DNA of 64,000 nt, taken from NCBI RefSeq assembly GCF_008806955.1, contig NZ_CP031727.1:868001-932000 (forward strand), given 5' to 3'. Below are positions 1-8,002 of the stretch, piece by piece. Made by a program: the position numbers and the translations under genes. The notes under the pieces were generated by a model. That model was not told where the DNA came from and made no database searches. It saw only the letters and a list, made by a program, of their open reading frames with translations. Positions within the stretch are counted from its first letter, which is position 1. Each line of letters starts with the position of its first letter. This DNA comes from Cellvibrio sp. KY-YJ-3. GTDB taxonomy: Bacteria > Pseudomonadota > Gammaproteobacteria > Pseudomonadales > Cellvibrionaceae.

Positions 1-985
1 CTACTGATTTATTATTGAATTCATTGGCGTAGTCCAAAAAGCGCATATTGCCCGCTTCATTGACTATGGGGTTGCCCATTTTTGTGACGACTTCTGTTTC
101 TGTTTTACCAAGCCAGACTTGAATTAAATGCACCTCAAATCGATTCAACTTCCGTTTACCCTGAATTTTTGCAGCCTCTTCCTTAAAATCAAACTCGGCT
201 TGCATGGTGTTGATGCTTGCCTCCAGGTCCTGTTTCATCGTTTGCGCTGCCGACTGAATAGTGTTTTCTATTTCCGCCATTTTTTTCTGATATTCAGCCC
301 ACTCTTTTTTGGTGGGATAACTGGACCATCTGCCGGTTGGATCAGGGCGTTTTTTTGGCCACCAGGCTACTTGCCAGGCAAAATCCAAAAATTCTGACGC
401 TGTTACATAACTCACTAAATAAAAATCGGCGGGCAATCCAATTTTTTGAATCTCTTTGTTGAATTTCTCTAATTCAAATTGCTCGGTTTTTTTGTTTAGT
501 GCGGCTTTGACTGCCGTGTGCATAACATCATCATTACAGGCGATTTTTGCGGCCTTTAATAACATTGGCGAATTGACTTGTTTCCAGTCACTCGTCGGTA
601 CTGCCTGGCTTTTTAAATCAGACCGACGCAGCATGTAACTATTCTCGGCCATGCGCATATTCACCGGATCACTAAAACCCGGCTGCTTGGGAATATTTTT
701 CTCATCGAAGGAAAATTTATTGACGCACTCAAACTGCAAACGCATTACCACGTATTCCGGTTTTGCAGCATTTTCATACACAGCGGTCACATCCAACTCT
801 TTTACACTGAGCGGGCCGAAAATCATATTCATTGGTGTCCTATCTGACACCACCCTGAAATCTGCAAAATACATTTCGCGATCACCCATTTCACCTTGCA
901 TATGAAACAAAGCGGTTTGGGCCAAAACCGGAGTTGCCAACAGGAATAGACAGGCAATCGCTTTGTGAGCTAATGCTTGAAACAT
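1..985 (-). CDS. Secreted protein with BamE/SmpA-like C-terminal segment (3' end outside window)
   Basis: An open frame runs from ATG at 985 off the left edge; 328 codons are visible. I translated it from the sequence. Residues 1-22 form a clear Sec signal peptide (hydrophobic stretch ending TPVLA, then QT), so the product is periplasmic or exported. A central lysine/glutamate/glutamine-rich stretch around residues 235-285 looks like a coiled coil. After it comes 'VWLGKTETEVVTKMGNP', which resembles the 'G.t..eV...lG.P' signature of BamE/SmpA/OmlA-type folds (family knowledge). The first 200 residues are not recognised. The 45-bp gap to the DUF3019 gene allows co-transcription. No function is assigned; the BamE-like call rests on one motif. 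Confidence 0.75.
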   Translation of the reverse strand, partial: MFQALAHKAIACLFLLATPVLAQTALFHMQGEMGDREMYFADFRVVSDRTPMNMIFGPLSVKELDVTAVYENAAKPEYVVMRLQFECVNKFSFDEKNIPKQPGFSDPVNMRMAENSYMLRRSDLKSQAVPTSDWKQVNSPMLLKAAKIACNDDVMHTAVKAALNKKTEQFELEKFNKEIQKIGLPADFYLVSYVTASEFLDFAWQVAWWPKKRPDPTGRWSSYPTKKEWAEYQKKMAEIENTIQSAAQTMKQDLEASINTMQAEFDFKEEAAKIQGKRKLNRFEVHLIQVWLGKTETEVVTKMGNPIVNEAGNMRFLDYANEFNNKSV

Positions 986-1030
986 ATTGAACACCCTATA
1001 TAAGTCCATGGGTTGCGGGGGGGAACAGAA

Positions 1031-1498
1031 CTAAAAAAAGCTCCAGGGGTTGCGCCGCGCCCGGCGGTATTTTTTGTCATTGTAGACCACTTGAAAACGC
1101 TGATCGCTCACCGCTGTTCCCGTGTCTATTTCGCGCAATTCAAAATCGGTGCTTGCACTGGCGGTTAATTCAAATTGATATTCACCTTGCGTGGCCTCTT
1201 GCCAACAGCGCAGCGGTTCGGTTTTATCCGATTGATACAAACACAGGGAACGCACCGCAGCGGATTGCCATTTAACTTCAAGCTCGTCGCGGCACACTTC
1301 TTCGCCGGCATTCAATACACACAAACGCGGTTTGATGGAGAACTGGATCAGCGGTAATGCGGATGAACCCGCGCCGGATAAATCGCTGGCGAGCGCCGTG
1401 CTTCCCAGCAGCTGCGCTGCAAAGAATAAACCGGATGCAACCGAGGTTGCGGTCAAGCGGTTCAGCACCGGGCCATCAGAAATGGTATACCCCTCCAA
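1031..1498 (-). CDS. DUF3019 family protein
   Basis: A 155-residue protein with an N-terminal hydrophobic segment (about residues 18-38, ending STALAS), suggesting export. The body carries the DUF3019 pattern as I know it: 'IKPRLCVLNAGEEVC', then a W, 'SLCLYQ' and 'LRCW', giving four regularly placed cysteines that probably form two disulfides, followed by a small beta-rich domain. Its start overlaps the 3' end of the upstream mipA-like gene by 23 bp, so the two are very likely translationally coupled. DUF3019 genes commonly accompany mipA/ompV genes, often with a two-component system, but no such regulator is present here. The function is unknown. Confidence 0.8.
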   Translation of the reverse strand: MEGYTISDGPVLNRLTATSVASGLFFAAQLLGSTALASDLSGAGSSALPLIQFSIKPRLCVLNAGEEVCRDELEVKWQSAAVRSLCLYQSDKTEPLRCWQEATQGEYQFELTASASTDFELREIDTGTAVSDQRFQVVYNDKKYRRARRNPWSFF

Positions 1499-2393
1499 CG
1501 AAAACCGTGATCACTTTATTATCGTTAATTAATGGGCTCGCTGAAATCTCGTCGGGTAAAAAACGGTAACTGGCGAGCACACGCAAATCCCAGCGCGCGC
1601 TTAACTCGTAATTCCAATCCAAACGCAGCAGCGGCGAGAGCGCCGCGTCCGTAATATAAGCACCGCGCTCATCGGCCTCAGCATCACTTACGCCGTAGTA
1701 ATAATTCACTACCTCGCGGCTCTGCCAATTAGCGCCCACCGACGCCAGCCACTGGTGTTTGCCATAACGCCACTGTTTGGCAAGGGCGATACGCAGTTCC
1801 TCGCCCGAATGAATTTGGGTGAAGTCGGTTAAATACTGGATCTGTAGATCAACCAAAGAACTGGACCAACTATATTCAATACCGGCAAGGCCGGCCATGT
1901 GGCGATCGCGCAAATCGCGCTCGCGCAATGGCATAAATTCCGGCGCAACCAATTCGCGGTCGCCGCCATCACCCTCGGTCACTACCGGGTTCTTGCCACC
2001 GCCAGTATCTTTTCCCGCAGTCGCCAGCGTACTGCCTTCAATAAAAAAATTGCTCGGGCTCCAGCGATGAAAAAAGACCTGATCGTAACTGGGAGTGGCG
2101 AGCAGGTTCAGCTGTTGGGTTTCACTCTGCCAAAGGATCATACCCAGATCCAGGTTCTGGATAAAAAAGCGCTCACCCTGATAATTAATCTGCGGGACTA
2201 TAAACAGCGGAATATCGTCACTATCGGCCAGTGGATTGGTGCGCACTCCAACACCCAAACCAACACTCACTTCCCATTTACCTACCTCCACACAATCGCC
2301 CTGCCCCTGCTCACAGGCAAACGCAGTCGCCGCAAAACAAGGCGCAACCAAAGCGGGCAAGAAAGTGGTGAACAGTTGGCGGATCAGAGTCAT
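1476..2393 (-). CDS. MipA/OmpV family outer-membrane protein
   Basis: About 305 residues. I chose the ATG at 2393 because it gives a compact signal peptide (MTLIRQLFTTFLPALV..., cleavage near ATAFA-CEQ); a TTG four codons upstream also fits. The mature part opens 'WEVSVGLGVGVRTNPL' and 'IPLFIVPQINYQGERFFI', alternates polar and aromatic residues like a beta-barrel, and ends in '...FVGGVYHF', with the C-terminal Phe typical of outer-membrane barrels. This matches the MipA/OmpV family, whose members are scaffolding or osmoregulated outer-membrane proteins. An Asp/Gly/Glu-rich stretch around residues 140-160 is probably an extracellular loop. The gene overlaps the DUF3019 gene. The specific role cannot be read from sequence. 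Confidence 0.85.
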   Translation of the reverse strand: MTLIRQLFTTFLPALVAPCFAATAFACEQGQGDCVEVGKWEVSVGLGVGVRTNPLADSDDIPLFIVPQINYQGERFFIQNLDLGMILWQSETQQLNLLATPSYDQVFFHRWSPSNFFIEGSTLATAGKDTGGGKNPVVTEGDGGDRELVAPEFMPLRERDLRDRHMAGLAGIEYSWSSSLVDLQIQYLTDFTQIHSGEELRIALAKQWRYGKHQWLASVGANWQSREVVNYYYGVSDAEADERGAYITDAALSPLLRLDWNYELSARWDLRVLASYRFLPDEISASPLINDNKVITVFVGGVYHF

Positions 2394-2601
2394 AAGATTG
2401 CACAAAAAAAGAGAGGGATAGCTTATTTATAAACCAGCGCGCGGTATAGGGTTGTAAGGAATTGTAGCTGTTATCCGGCGATAAAAAAAATTCCCCTCGC
2501 TGTTACACTTTTTTACCAGTCGCTACATATCCACCACAGACGCTGCCACAAGCGCTGCACACAATAGTTCCATAGAAGATAACCTTAAAAGGAGCGACCC
2601 T

Positions 2602-3339
2602 ATGCAACTCACTGGCTATATTCCCGCCGTCATTTTATTACTAAGTACCGGTTTACTCAGCGCCTGTGGGAGCGACATAAAACTACCACCGGTAGACCCC
2701 AATTCAAAAGCGTTGAGCATCGACTTTAACGATACCAATACCGATTGGAAATCAGGTTTTGCGGATTACCCTGTGGGTCAGGAATCGTTTTATGAGCTTG
2801 ATGCAGGCTCTACCACCCTGCCCGCCAGTTTGGCGACAAACCGCAAGGGTTATAAGTTGAGTGGCAATAATCACAGTGATGATTTATTTATGTTCATCAC
2901 CAAAAAATTCGAAGGGCTTGAGCCTAATACTCGCTATGAATTTCAATTCAAAGTCCGTTTTGGCACCAACGCGCAAAAAAATTGCATGGGTGTGGGCGGT
3001 GCGCCGGGTGAAAGTGTGTGGATAAAGGCAGGTGCGAGTAAAACCGAACCACTGGCCGTAAATAACGGTGCTGGTGATTTGTTAATGAATATCGACAAAG
3101 GCAACCAAGCCGTGGGTGGCAGCGATGCCATAGTGCTGGGAGATTTTGCCAACAGCCGCGAGTGTGGTGACAGCAACACCGACTATATGCGCAAAACCTT
3201 GCGCAGCGAACCAGGCGCCTTTTCCGGTGTAACCGCAGAGGATGGCAGCGTTTGGATTTTACTCGGCACCGATTCAGGCTTTGAGTCAACCACGACCATT
3301 TATTTTATGACCCTGGATGTGATTGCTACCAAGCGCTAA
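2602..3339 (+). CDS. Putative lipoprotein, unrecognised family
   Basis: A 245-residue protein with a lipoprotein signal peptide: 'LLSTGLLSAC' gives a lipobox with the acylated Cys at residue 22. The residue after Cys is Gly, so outer-membrane sorting is expected. The mature region is rich in Gly, Asp, Asn and beta-prone segments ('LEPNTRYEFQFKVRFGT', 'ATTIYFMTLDVIA'-like end), resembling a jelly-roll or carbohydrate-binding sandwich. Two further cysteines (C131 region and the 'RECGD' motif) may form a disulfide. The start is supported by an AAGGAG ribosome-binding site 8 bp upstream. It stands alone, divergent from mipA and convergent with the efflux genes, with its own terminator. No function is assigned. 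Confidence 0.8.
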   Translation: MQLTGYIPAVILLLSTGLLSACGSDIKLPPVDPNSKALSIDFNDTNTDWKSGFADYPVGQESFYELDAGSTTLPASLATNRKGYKLSGNNHSDDLFMFITKKFEGLEPNTRYEFQFKVRFGTNAQKNCMGVGGAPGESVWIKAGASKTEPLAVNNGAGDLLMNIDKGNQAVGGSDAIVLGDFANSRECGDSNTDYMRKTLRSEPGAFSGVTAEDGSVWILLGTDSGFESTTTIYFMTLDVIATKR

Positions 3340-3357
3340 GTGGTAATAGGGTTTCAT

Positions 3358-3394
3358 AAAAAATCCCGATCAGAAAATCTGCTCGGGATTTTTT
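3358..3394. terminator. Bidirectional intrinsic terminator
   Basis: A perfect 12-bp stem (AAAAAATCCCGA / TCGGGATTTTTT) with an inner CAG/CTG pairing gives a U-run on both strands. It lies between the convergent lipoprotein gene and the membrane fusion protein gene. Confidence 0.9.
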
Positions 3395-3418
3395 ATGGAT
3401 ATTAATTTATGAACTGAG

Positions 3419-4492
3419 TTAGCGATGTTTGATCTTATCGCCTTCTTTTAAGCCTTCCAGAATTTCAATGTTAATACCGTCGGAGATGCCGGTTTTAACT
3501 TCGCGTTTCTCAAATTTTTGCGGGCCGGTTTCGATTTCAACAAATTGGGCTTTCTCTTCCACAATTAAATTGCCTTCGTTGATTGCCAATATGCCTTCTT
3601 TTTTCTCCAATACAATATCGGCATTCGCACTGTAGTTGGAGCGCAGGAATAATTTTTCACTCAGTTTTACGGCGGCGCGGATTTGGAATTTAATCGTGCC
3701 CTGGTCGGTTACACCCTTGGGTGATATATATTCCAATACGGCGGTGAAGGGTTCACCTTCCAACGCACCGACATCCAGAACCAACTCCATGCCTTCGCGG
3801 ATTTTGCCCACTTCAGATTCATCCACCATGCCTTCAAAAATCATGTCGTTCATGTCAGCGAGAGTGGCAATAGTAGTACCCGCACCGAAGGAGCTGGTCT
3901 CTACAATAAATGCACCTTCTTTAAAGGGCAGATCCAGAATCATACCGGTGACGGTAGCGGGAATCATGTTGGAAACCTTATCGGATTTTTTGGTGGCACC
4001 GGATTTCATCAGCAGCAAATTATTTTCCGCGGCGGTCACTGCCTCACGCTGCAAATCATAGTTCAACATGAATTTATTAAATTCAGAGGTAGAAATTAAT
4101 TTATCCGCAAATAGCTTTTTCTGCCGTTGAAATTCGTCAGTAGCATTTTGTAAATTGATTTTAGCCGTTTCCAGTTGCGATTCAGCTTGGTTCAACATTA
4201 CCATATTGGGTGCCAGAGTAATTTTGGCAATGATATCGCCTTTGTTTACATTCTGACCAGCAACCACATACAACTTTTCTACGACACCGGAAACCTGGGA
4301 TTTAATTTCCACTTCGCGCCGCGGAATCACCTTACCCACTGCCACTGTCTTTTTCACAATCGTGGTTTTAAATACTTCGTCCGATTGATAAACCACAGGT
4401 TTTTCCTGGGATTTGTTGTAGAGGAATACTGCAGTGCCAATAAACACTACCGCGATTAAACCTAATACGGCAAACCAGATAAACTTTTTCAT
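3419..4492 (-). CDS. HlyD/MacA-like periplasmic membrane fusion protein
   Basis: A 357-residue adaptor subunit of a tripartite or MacB-type exporter. It has one N-terminal transmembrane anchor (residues 4-25). A lipoyl-like half follows ('IPRREVEIKSQVSGVVEKLYVVAGQNVNKGDII'), then a helical hairpin (about residues 105-165, Gln/Glu/Lys-rich). The second lipoyl half and beta-barrel come next ('PATVTGMILDLPFKEGAFI'), and a C-terminal membrane-proximal domain ends 'LEGLKEGDKI', as in MacA/AcrA relatives. The start has a good AGAAGGA ribosome-binding site. It is the last gene of a minus-strand series with MacB-like permeases and an ATPase. No TolC-type channel gene is nearby, so an outer-membrane partner would have to be supplied from elsewhere. 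The substrate is unknown. Confidence 0.9.
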   Translation of the reverse strand: MKKFIWFAVLGLIAVVFIGTAVFLYNKSQEKPVVYQSDEVFKTTIVKKTVAVGKVIPRREVEIKSQVSGVVEKLYVVAGQNVNKGDIIAKITLAPNMVMLNQAESQLETAKINLQNATDEFQRQKKLFADKLISTSEFNKFMLNYDLQREAVTAAENNLLLMKSGATKKSDKVSNMIPATVTGMILDLPFKEGAFIVETSSFGAGTTIATLADMNDMIFEGMVDESEVGKIREGMELVLDVGALEGEPFTAVLEYISPKGVTDQGTIKFQIRAAVKLSEKLFLRSNYSANADIVLEKKEGILAINEGNLIVEEKAQFVEIETGPQKFEKREVKTGISDGINIEILEGLKEGDKIKHR

Positions 4493-4559
4493 GACGTCCT
4501 TCTTGCGATTGCTAAAAAATAGTGGATGTAAAATTAATTAAAACAGTGTGGTGAATAAC

Positions 4560-5825
4560 TTACTCGTCTTGCAGCGCGACAATCGGATTCACAGTTGCTG
4601 CTTTTGCGGCAGGCATCAGTGAAGCCAGGAACCCTGAAAAAATTAATACTGCTACGGCGCTCAGGGCGGTATTAAAATCCACCTCCGGGTTGCGGAACAT
4701 GCCGGCACTACCGCCATTGGCTTCCATCAGCATATTGATACCTTCCAATAAAAGTACGCCCATTACCAAGCCGAAATACCCGGCAATGGCGGTGATAAAA
4801 ACTGACTCTTGTACAATCATGCCAATAATGGATGCCGGTGTTGCGCCAAGTGCTTTGCGCAAACCAATTTCCCGGGTGCGCTCTTTCACTACAATCAACA
4901 TAATATTGCCCACACCAATTGCACCGGCCATAATGGTGCCAATCGCTACAATCCAACTGAACACATTAATACCGGTGAACAAACCGTAAATTTTGTCGAA
5001 TTCATTTTGCAAATTAAAACTGCCCAATACACCCATATCATTTGGATCAACTTTATTGCGCGCGTACAAATATTTTTTTACATCCGCTTCTGCGACAGCG
5101 GCATGTATGCCTGCTGGCGGAATTACCACAAAACTGCCCACCCAATCCGCTTGGTTAAAAGCGTAGCGCAACGTGTCATTGGGAATATAAACCTTTTCTT
5201 CTTCAGCACTGTTGGGATTAGTCGAGCTGGATTTATAAACGCCCACTACCTGAAAACTAATACCCGCCAAGGTAATATCCGCACCAACTGCATTTTCCCC
5301 CTGCTTAAACAAAATCTCTTTTACGCGAGTGCCGATGATTGCCACCTTGCGGCGCTTGTTATCATCTATTTCATTGATATAACGGCCTTCCACAATTTTT
5401 TGTTGGTGGATATTCGCCATGCCCGCATGGGTACCTTGAATGGGAAAGCTGCCATTATTTTTTTTGTATACCGTGTAGGCTGGTGAGCCATCCCAAATTC
5501 CCACGCTATTTTGCGCATAAATTCTGTCTACACTCGGCACATTGTTTTTAATCGCTTCGACGTCATCTACTTTCAAACGGATTTGCCGGCCAACCGGTAA
5601 ACCTTGATAAGCCAGTTGTGTTGGGCTTTGCGACCAGATCCACACTGCATTGGGAATTTCTTTAAAATCTTCCACCACCCCATTTTCCAAGGCTTTACCG
5701 GCACCGAGCAAAACAGTGAGCATAAAAATGCCCCAGAACACACCAAATGCCGTAAGTGTGGTACGCATTTTATGCTGATTAAGGGTGAGGAAAATTTCCT
5801 GCCACTTTTCGGTATCTATTAACAT
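4560..5825 (-). CDS. MacB/FtsX-type ABC transporter permease (type A copy 1)
   Basis: A 421-residue permease. I use ATG 5825 (MLIDTEKWQEI) rather than the upstream ATG 5858, because 5825 aligns with the paralogue starting at 9265, follows a TAAGGG site, and avoids overlap with the preceding stop. It has one N-terminal transmembrane helix ('TLTAFGVFWGIFMLTVLLGAG'-like), a large MacB periplasmic core domain (about residues 50-270), then three C-terminal helices. These flank the FtsX signature 'VVKERTREIGLRKALGAT'. The end 'AATVNPIVALQDE' is the usual family end. It is close in sequence to the 8003-9265 gene and less close to its direct neighbour, indicating an old pair duplication. It probably heterodimerises with its neighbour. 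Confidence 0.9.
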   Translation of the reverse strand: MLIDTEKWQEIFLTLNQHKMRTTLTAFGVFWGIFMLTVLLGAGKALENGVVEDFKEIPNAVWIWSQSPTQLAYQGLPVGRQIRLKVDDVEAIKNNVPSVDRIYAQNSVGIWDGSPAYTVYKKNNGSFPIQGTHAGMANIHQQKIVEGRYINEIDDNKRRKVAIIGTRVKEILFKQGENAVGADITLAGISFQVVGVYKSSSTNPNSAEEEKVYIPNDTLRYAFNQADWVGSFVVIPPAGIHAAVAEADVKKYLYARNKVDPNDMGVLGSFNLQNEFDKIYGLFTGINVFSWIVAIGTIMAGAIGVGNIMLIVVKERTREIGLRKALGATPASIIGMIVQESVFITAIAGYFGLVMGVLLLEGINMLMEANGGSAGMFRNPEVDFNTALSAVAVLIFSGFLASLMPAAKAATVNPIVALQDE

Positions 5826-5835
5826 AAAGTGGCCC

Positions 5836-7074
5836 TTAATCCGCGCGCATGGCTTCAATAGGTGCGATACGTGCTGCTTTTAAAGCAGGGACTAAACCTG
5901 CTAAGGCACCAACCAACACCAATAAAATAATGGCGGTAATCGCCACCTGAAAATTCACTTCCGGGTTTTGGAAGAAAGGTAAATTTGCCCCCGCTGAACG
6001 CAAACCAAAAGACACTAATTCCAATAGACCCACACCCAAAACCAAACCTGCATAACCGGCGATTGCCGTTACCAAAATCGATTCCATTAACAAGGTAGTG
6101 ACAATGCCAAAAGGTGTTGCGCCCAGTGCTTTGCGAATACCAATTTCACGGGTGCGCTCCTTCACGGTAATAATCATGATATTGCTCACCCCGACTATAC
6201 CGGCCATTAATGTTCCCAATCCGACAAACCAAATGAATGCATTAATTGCCAAAAATAATCCGTTCACCATTTTTGCCGGCTCAGCCATATTGAATGAACG
6301 GATTGCACGTTTGTCTTCCGGTGAAACCTGATGGCGTTGCCTTAATAATTGCATGACACTTTCTTCAAATTTAAAACCGTCAACCCCTGCTTGGGGGCGC
6401 AACCAAATGGAGCCAATTTTATCGCTGGTACCAAACAGTTTTTGAAAAGTAGTTTGTGGTATGTACACCCGCTCGGAATCCTGCCCGCGATTACCCTTGT
6501 CGTAAAACACTCCCACCACTTTCATCACTACACCGTTAACGCGAATATCTTTACCCACTGGGTCTATATCTTTACCAAATAATCTTTCGCTCACCACGGT
6601 GCCAATGACCGCAATTTTTCGCATCTGTTGATCGTCGAGTGGGTTAATTTTTCGGCCAAAATTAAATGGCACCGATTCTTTTATTATGAAAAAATCATCG
6701 GGCACGCCATGCACTCCAAAAGAACCATTTTTCTTTTCATAAATGATTGAGATTCCACCGCGCTGGCTCTCCGCTGCAGCAATACGCACCCCGGGTATTT
6801 TTTGTTGAATCGCCGCAATATCTTCCGTTGTTAACTCAATTTGACGACCGACGCCCCTGCCGTTGTGGGCGATCGACGTTGTGCCGGTATAGACCACAAT
6901 AAAATCCAGCACGTCAGAACCAAAACCATCGTAAACACCGTTCTGCATTCCACGCCCGGCACCGAGCAATAGAATCAACATGAAAATACCCCAGAACACC
7001 CCAAAGGCAGTCAACAGGGTGCGCAATTTATTCTGGCGCAGGGTGTAGAGGATTTCTTGTAAGCCATCAAACAT
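5836..7074 (-). CDS. MacB/FtsX-type ABC transporter permease (type B copy 1)
   Basis: A 412-residue permease with the same topology as its neighbours: one N-terminal helix (LTAFGVFWGIFMLILLLGAG), a periplasmic MacB core domain, then three helices near the C-terminus and the motif 'TVKERTREIGIRKALGAT'. It ends 'AARIAPIEAMRAD'. The ribosome-binding site TAGGG precedes ATG 7074. It lies 5 bp after the ATPase gene and 10 bp before the next permease start, so the three are one transcription unit. It is most like the 9280-10530 gene (both begin with a '..LQEILYTLRQNKLRT'-type sequence). Like other MacB-type permeases it probably acts as a mechanotransmitter driving an adaptor or periplasmic substrate rather than forming a classical channel. 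Confidence 0.9.
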   Translation of the reverse strand: MFDGLQEILYTLRQNKLRTLLTAFGVFWGIFMLILLLGAGRGMQNGVYDGFGSDVLDFIVVYTGTTSIAHNGRGVGRQIELTTEDIAAIQQKIPGVRIAAAESQRGGISIIYEKKNGSFGVHGVPDDFFIIKESVPFNFGRKINPLDDQQMRKIAVIGTVVSERLFGKDIDPVGKDIRVNGVVMKVVGVFYDKGNRGQDSERVYIPQTTFQKLFGTSDKIGSIWLRPQAGVDGFKFEESVMQLLRQRHQVSPEDKRAIRSFNMAEPAKMVNGLFLAINAFIWFVGLGTLMAGIVGVSNIMIITVKERTREIGIRKALGATPFGIVTTLLMESILVTAIAGYAGLVLGVGLLELVSFGLRSAGANLPFFQNPEVNFQVAITAIILLVLVGALAGLVPALKAARIAPIEAMRAD

Positions 7075-7079
7075 GGTGT

Positions 7080-7805
7080 TTACCCTAGAATCTCTTCTTC
7101 ATCCTGATCATCCGCCGTTATTAGTGGCGCATGATGGTGTTTGCCCGAAACAATCAAACCGTCTTTTAAAATAATCTGCCGTTGAGTTTGATCAGCAATA
7201 TCCTGTTCGTGGGTAACAATCACAATGGTATTGCCCAACTGATGAACTTCTTTTATCAGCGCCATTACTTCCTGGGTGGTTTGGCTATCCAATGCACCAG
7301 TGGGTTCATCGGCGAGAATCACTTTAGGTTTAGTCACCAAGGCACGGGCAATCGCCACGCGCTGTTTTTGCCCACCGGATAGTTCATTAGGCATATGGGT
7401 AGCGCGATTACTCAAGCCCACCATTTCCAAATATTGTGCCGCACGGTAGTTCCGCTCTTTGCGGCTGACACCCTGGTAATAAAGTGGCAGCGCAACATTT
7501 TCAGTAGCATTTTTAAACGGCAATAAATTGAACGATTGAAATACAAAACCCAACAATTCATTGCGCAGTTTTGCCGCTGTTTTTTCTTTGAGATTTTTGA
7601 TTTCACGGCCGGCGAGAAAATAATCACCCTGATCGTGGCTATCCAAAATGCCGAGAATATTCAGCAGCGTCGATTTACCGGAACCGGAGGAACCCATAAT
7701 CGAAACCAATTCACCTTCACGGATATGCAGGTCGATGCCCTTTAATACATGCAGCGGTTGCTCGCCGGAGTGATAGTACTTATGGATGTTATGGAGTTTG
7801 ATCAT
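7080..7805 (-). CDS. MacB/LolD-type ABC transporter ATP-binding subunit
   Basis: A 241-residue stand-alone ATPase that powers the MacB-type permeases from the cytoplasmic face. The motifs are complete: Walker A GSSGSGKS (38-45), Q-loop 'VFQSFNLLP', ABC signature LSGGQKQR (142-149), Walker [13 protein letters not shown] (from residue 162) and H-loop His199. The C-terminal tail ([21 protein letters not shown]) is histidine-rich, then acidic, and is unusual for the family. AAGGAA precedes the ATG. It is the only ATPase in the cluster, so it presumably serves all four permeases. It heads the leftward block ATPase-permease-permease-fusion protein. Confidence 0.95.
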   Translation of the reverse strand: MIKLHNIHKYYHSGEQPLHVLKGIDLHIREGELVSIMGSSGSGKSTLLNILGILDSHDQGDYFLAGREIKNLKEKTAAKLRNELLGFVFQSFNLLPFKNATENVALPLYYQGVSRKERNYRAAQYLEMVGLSNRATHMPNELSGGQKQRVAIARALVTKPKVILADEPTGALDSQTTQEVMALIKEVHQLGNTIVIVTHEQDIADQTQRQIILKDGLIVSGKHHHAPLITADDQDEEEILG

Positions 7806-7883
7806 GTTAAATTCCTTGGCGGTTTGCTCGTTGGCTGCGCAGGCAGCTTATTCACTTTTCAAGGGCTAGCCGTATTTTTTAAC

Positions 7884-7922
7884 CGCGCTTAACACTTTTA
7901 TGACAAGTGTCAGCTAAGCGCG
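7884..7922. other. Long interrupted hairpin between the two transporter blocks
   Basis: CGCGCTTA-ACACTT, a 7-base loop, AAGTGT-CAGC-TAAGCGCG: 14 paired bases with one 4-base bulge. It lies 79 bp upstream of the ATPase start and 81 bp downstream of the permease stop. Neither strand has a strong T-run directly after the stem. It could be a processing site, attenuator or operator; it is not a clear intrinsic terminator. Confidence 0.6.
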
Positions 7923-8002
7923 ATTGTGAAGTGTCACCATTAGTGACTTATTGTTAACTTTGATGCATTAGCAGCAGCTTTGGATTCACTGCACTAACAA
8001 TT

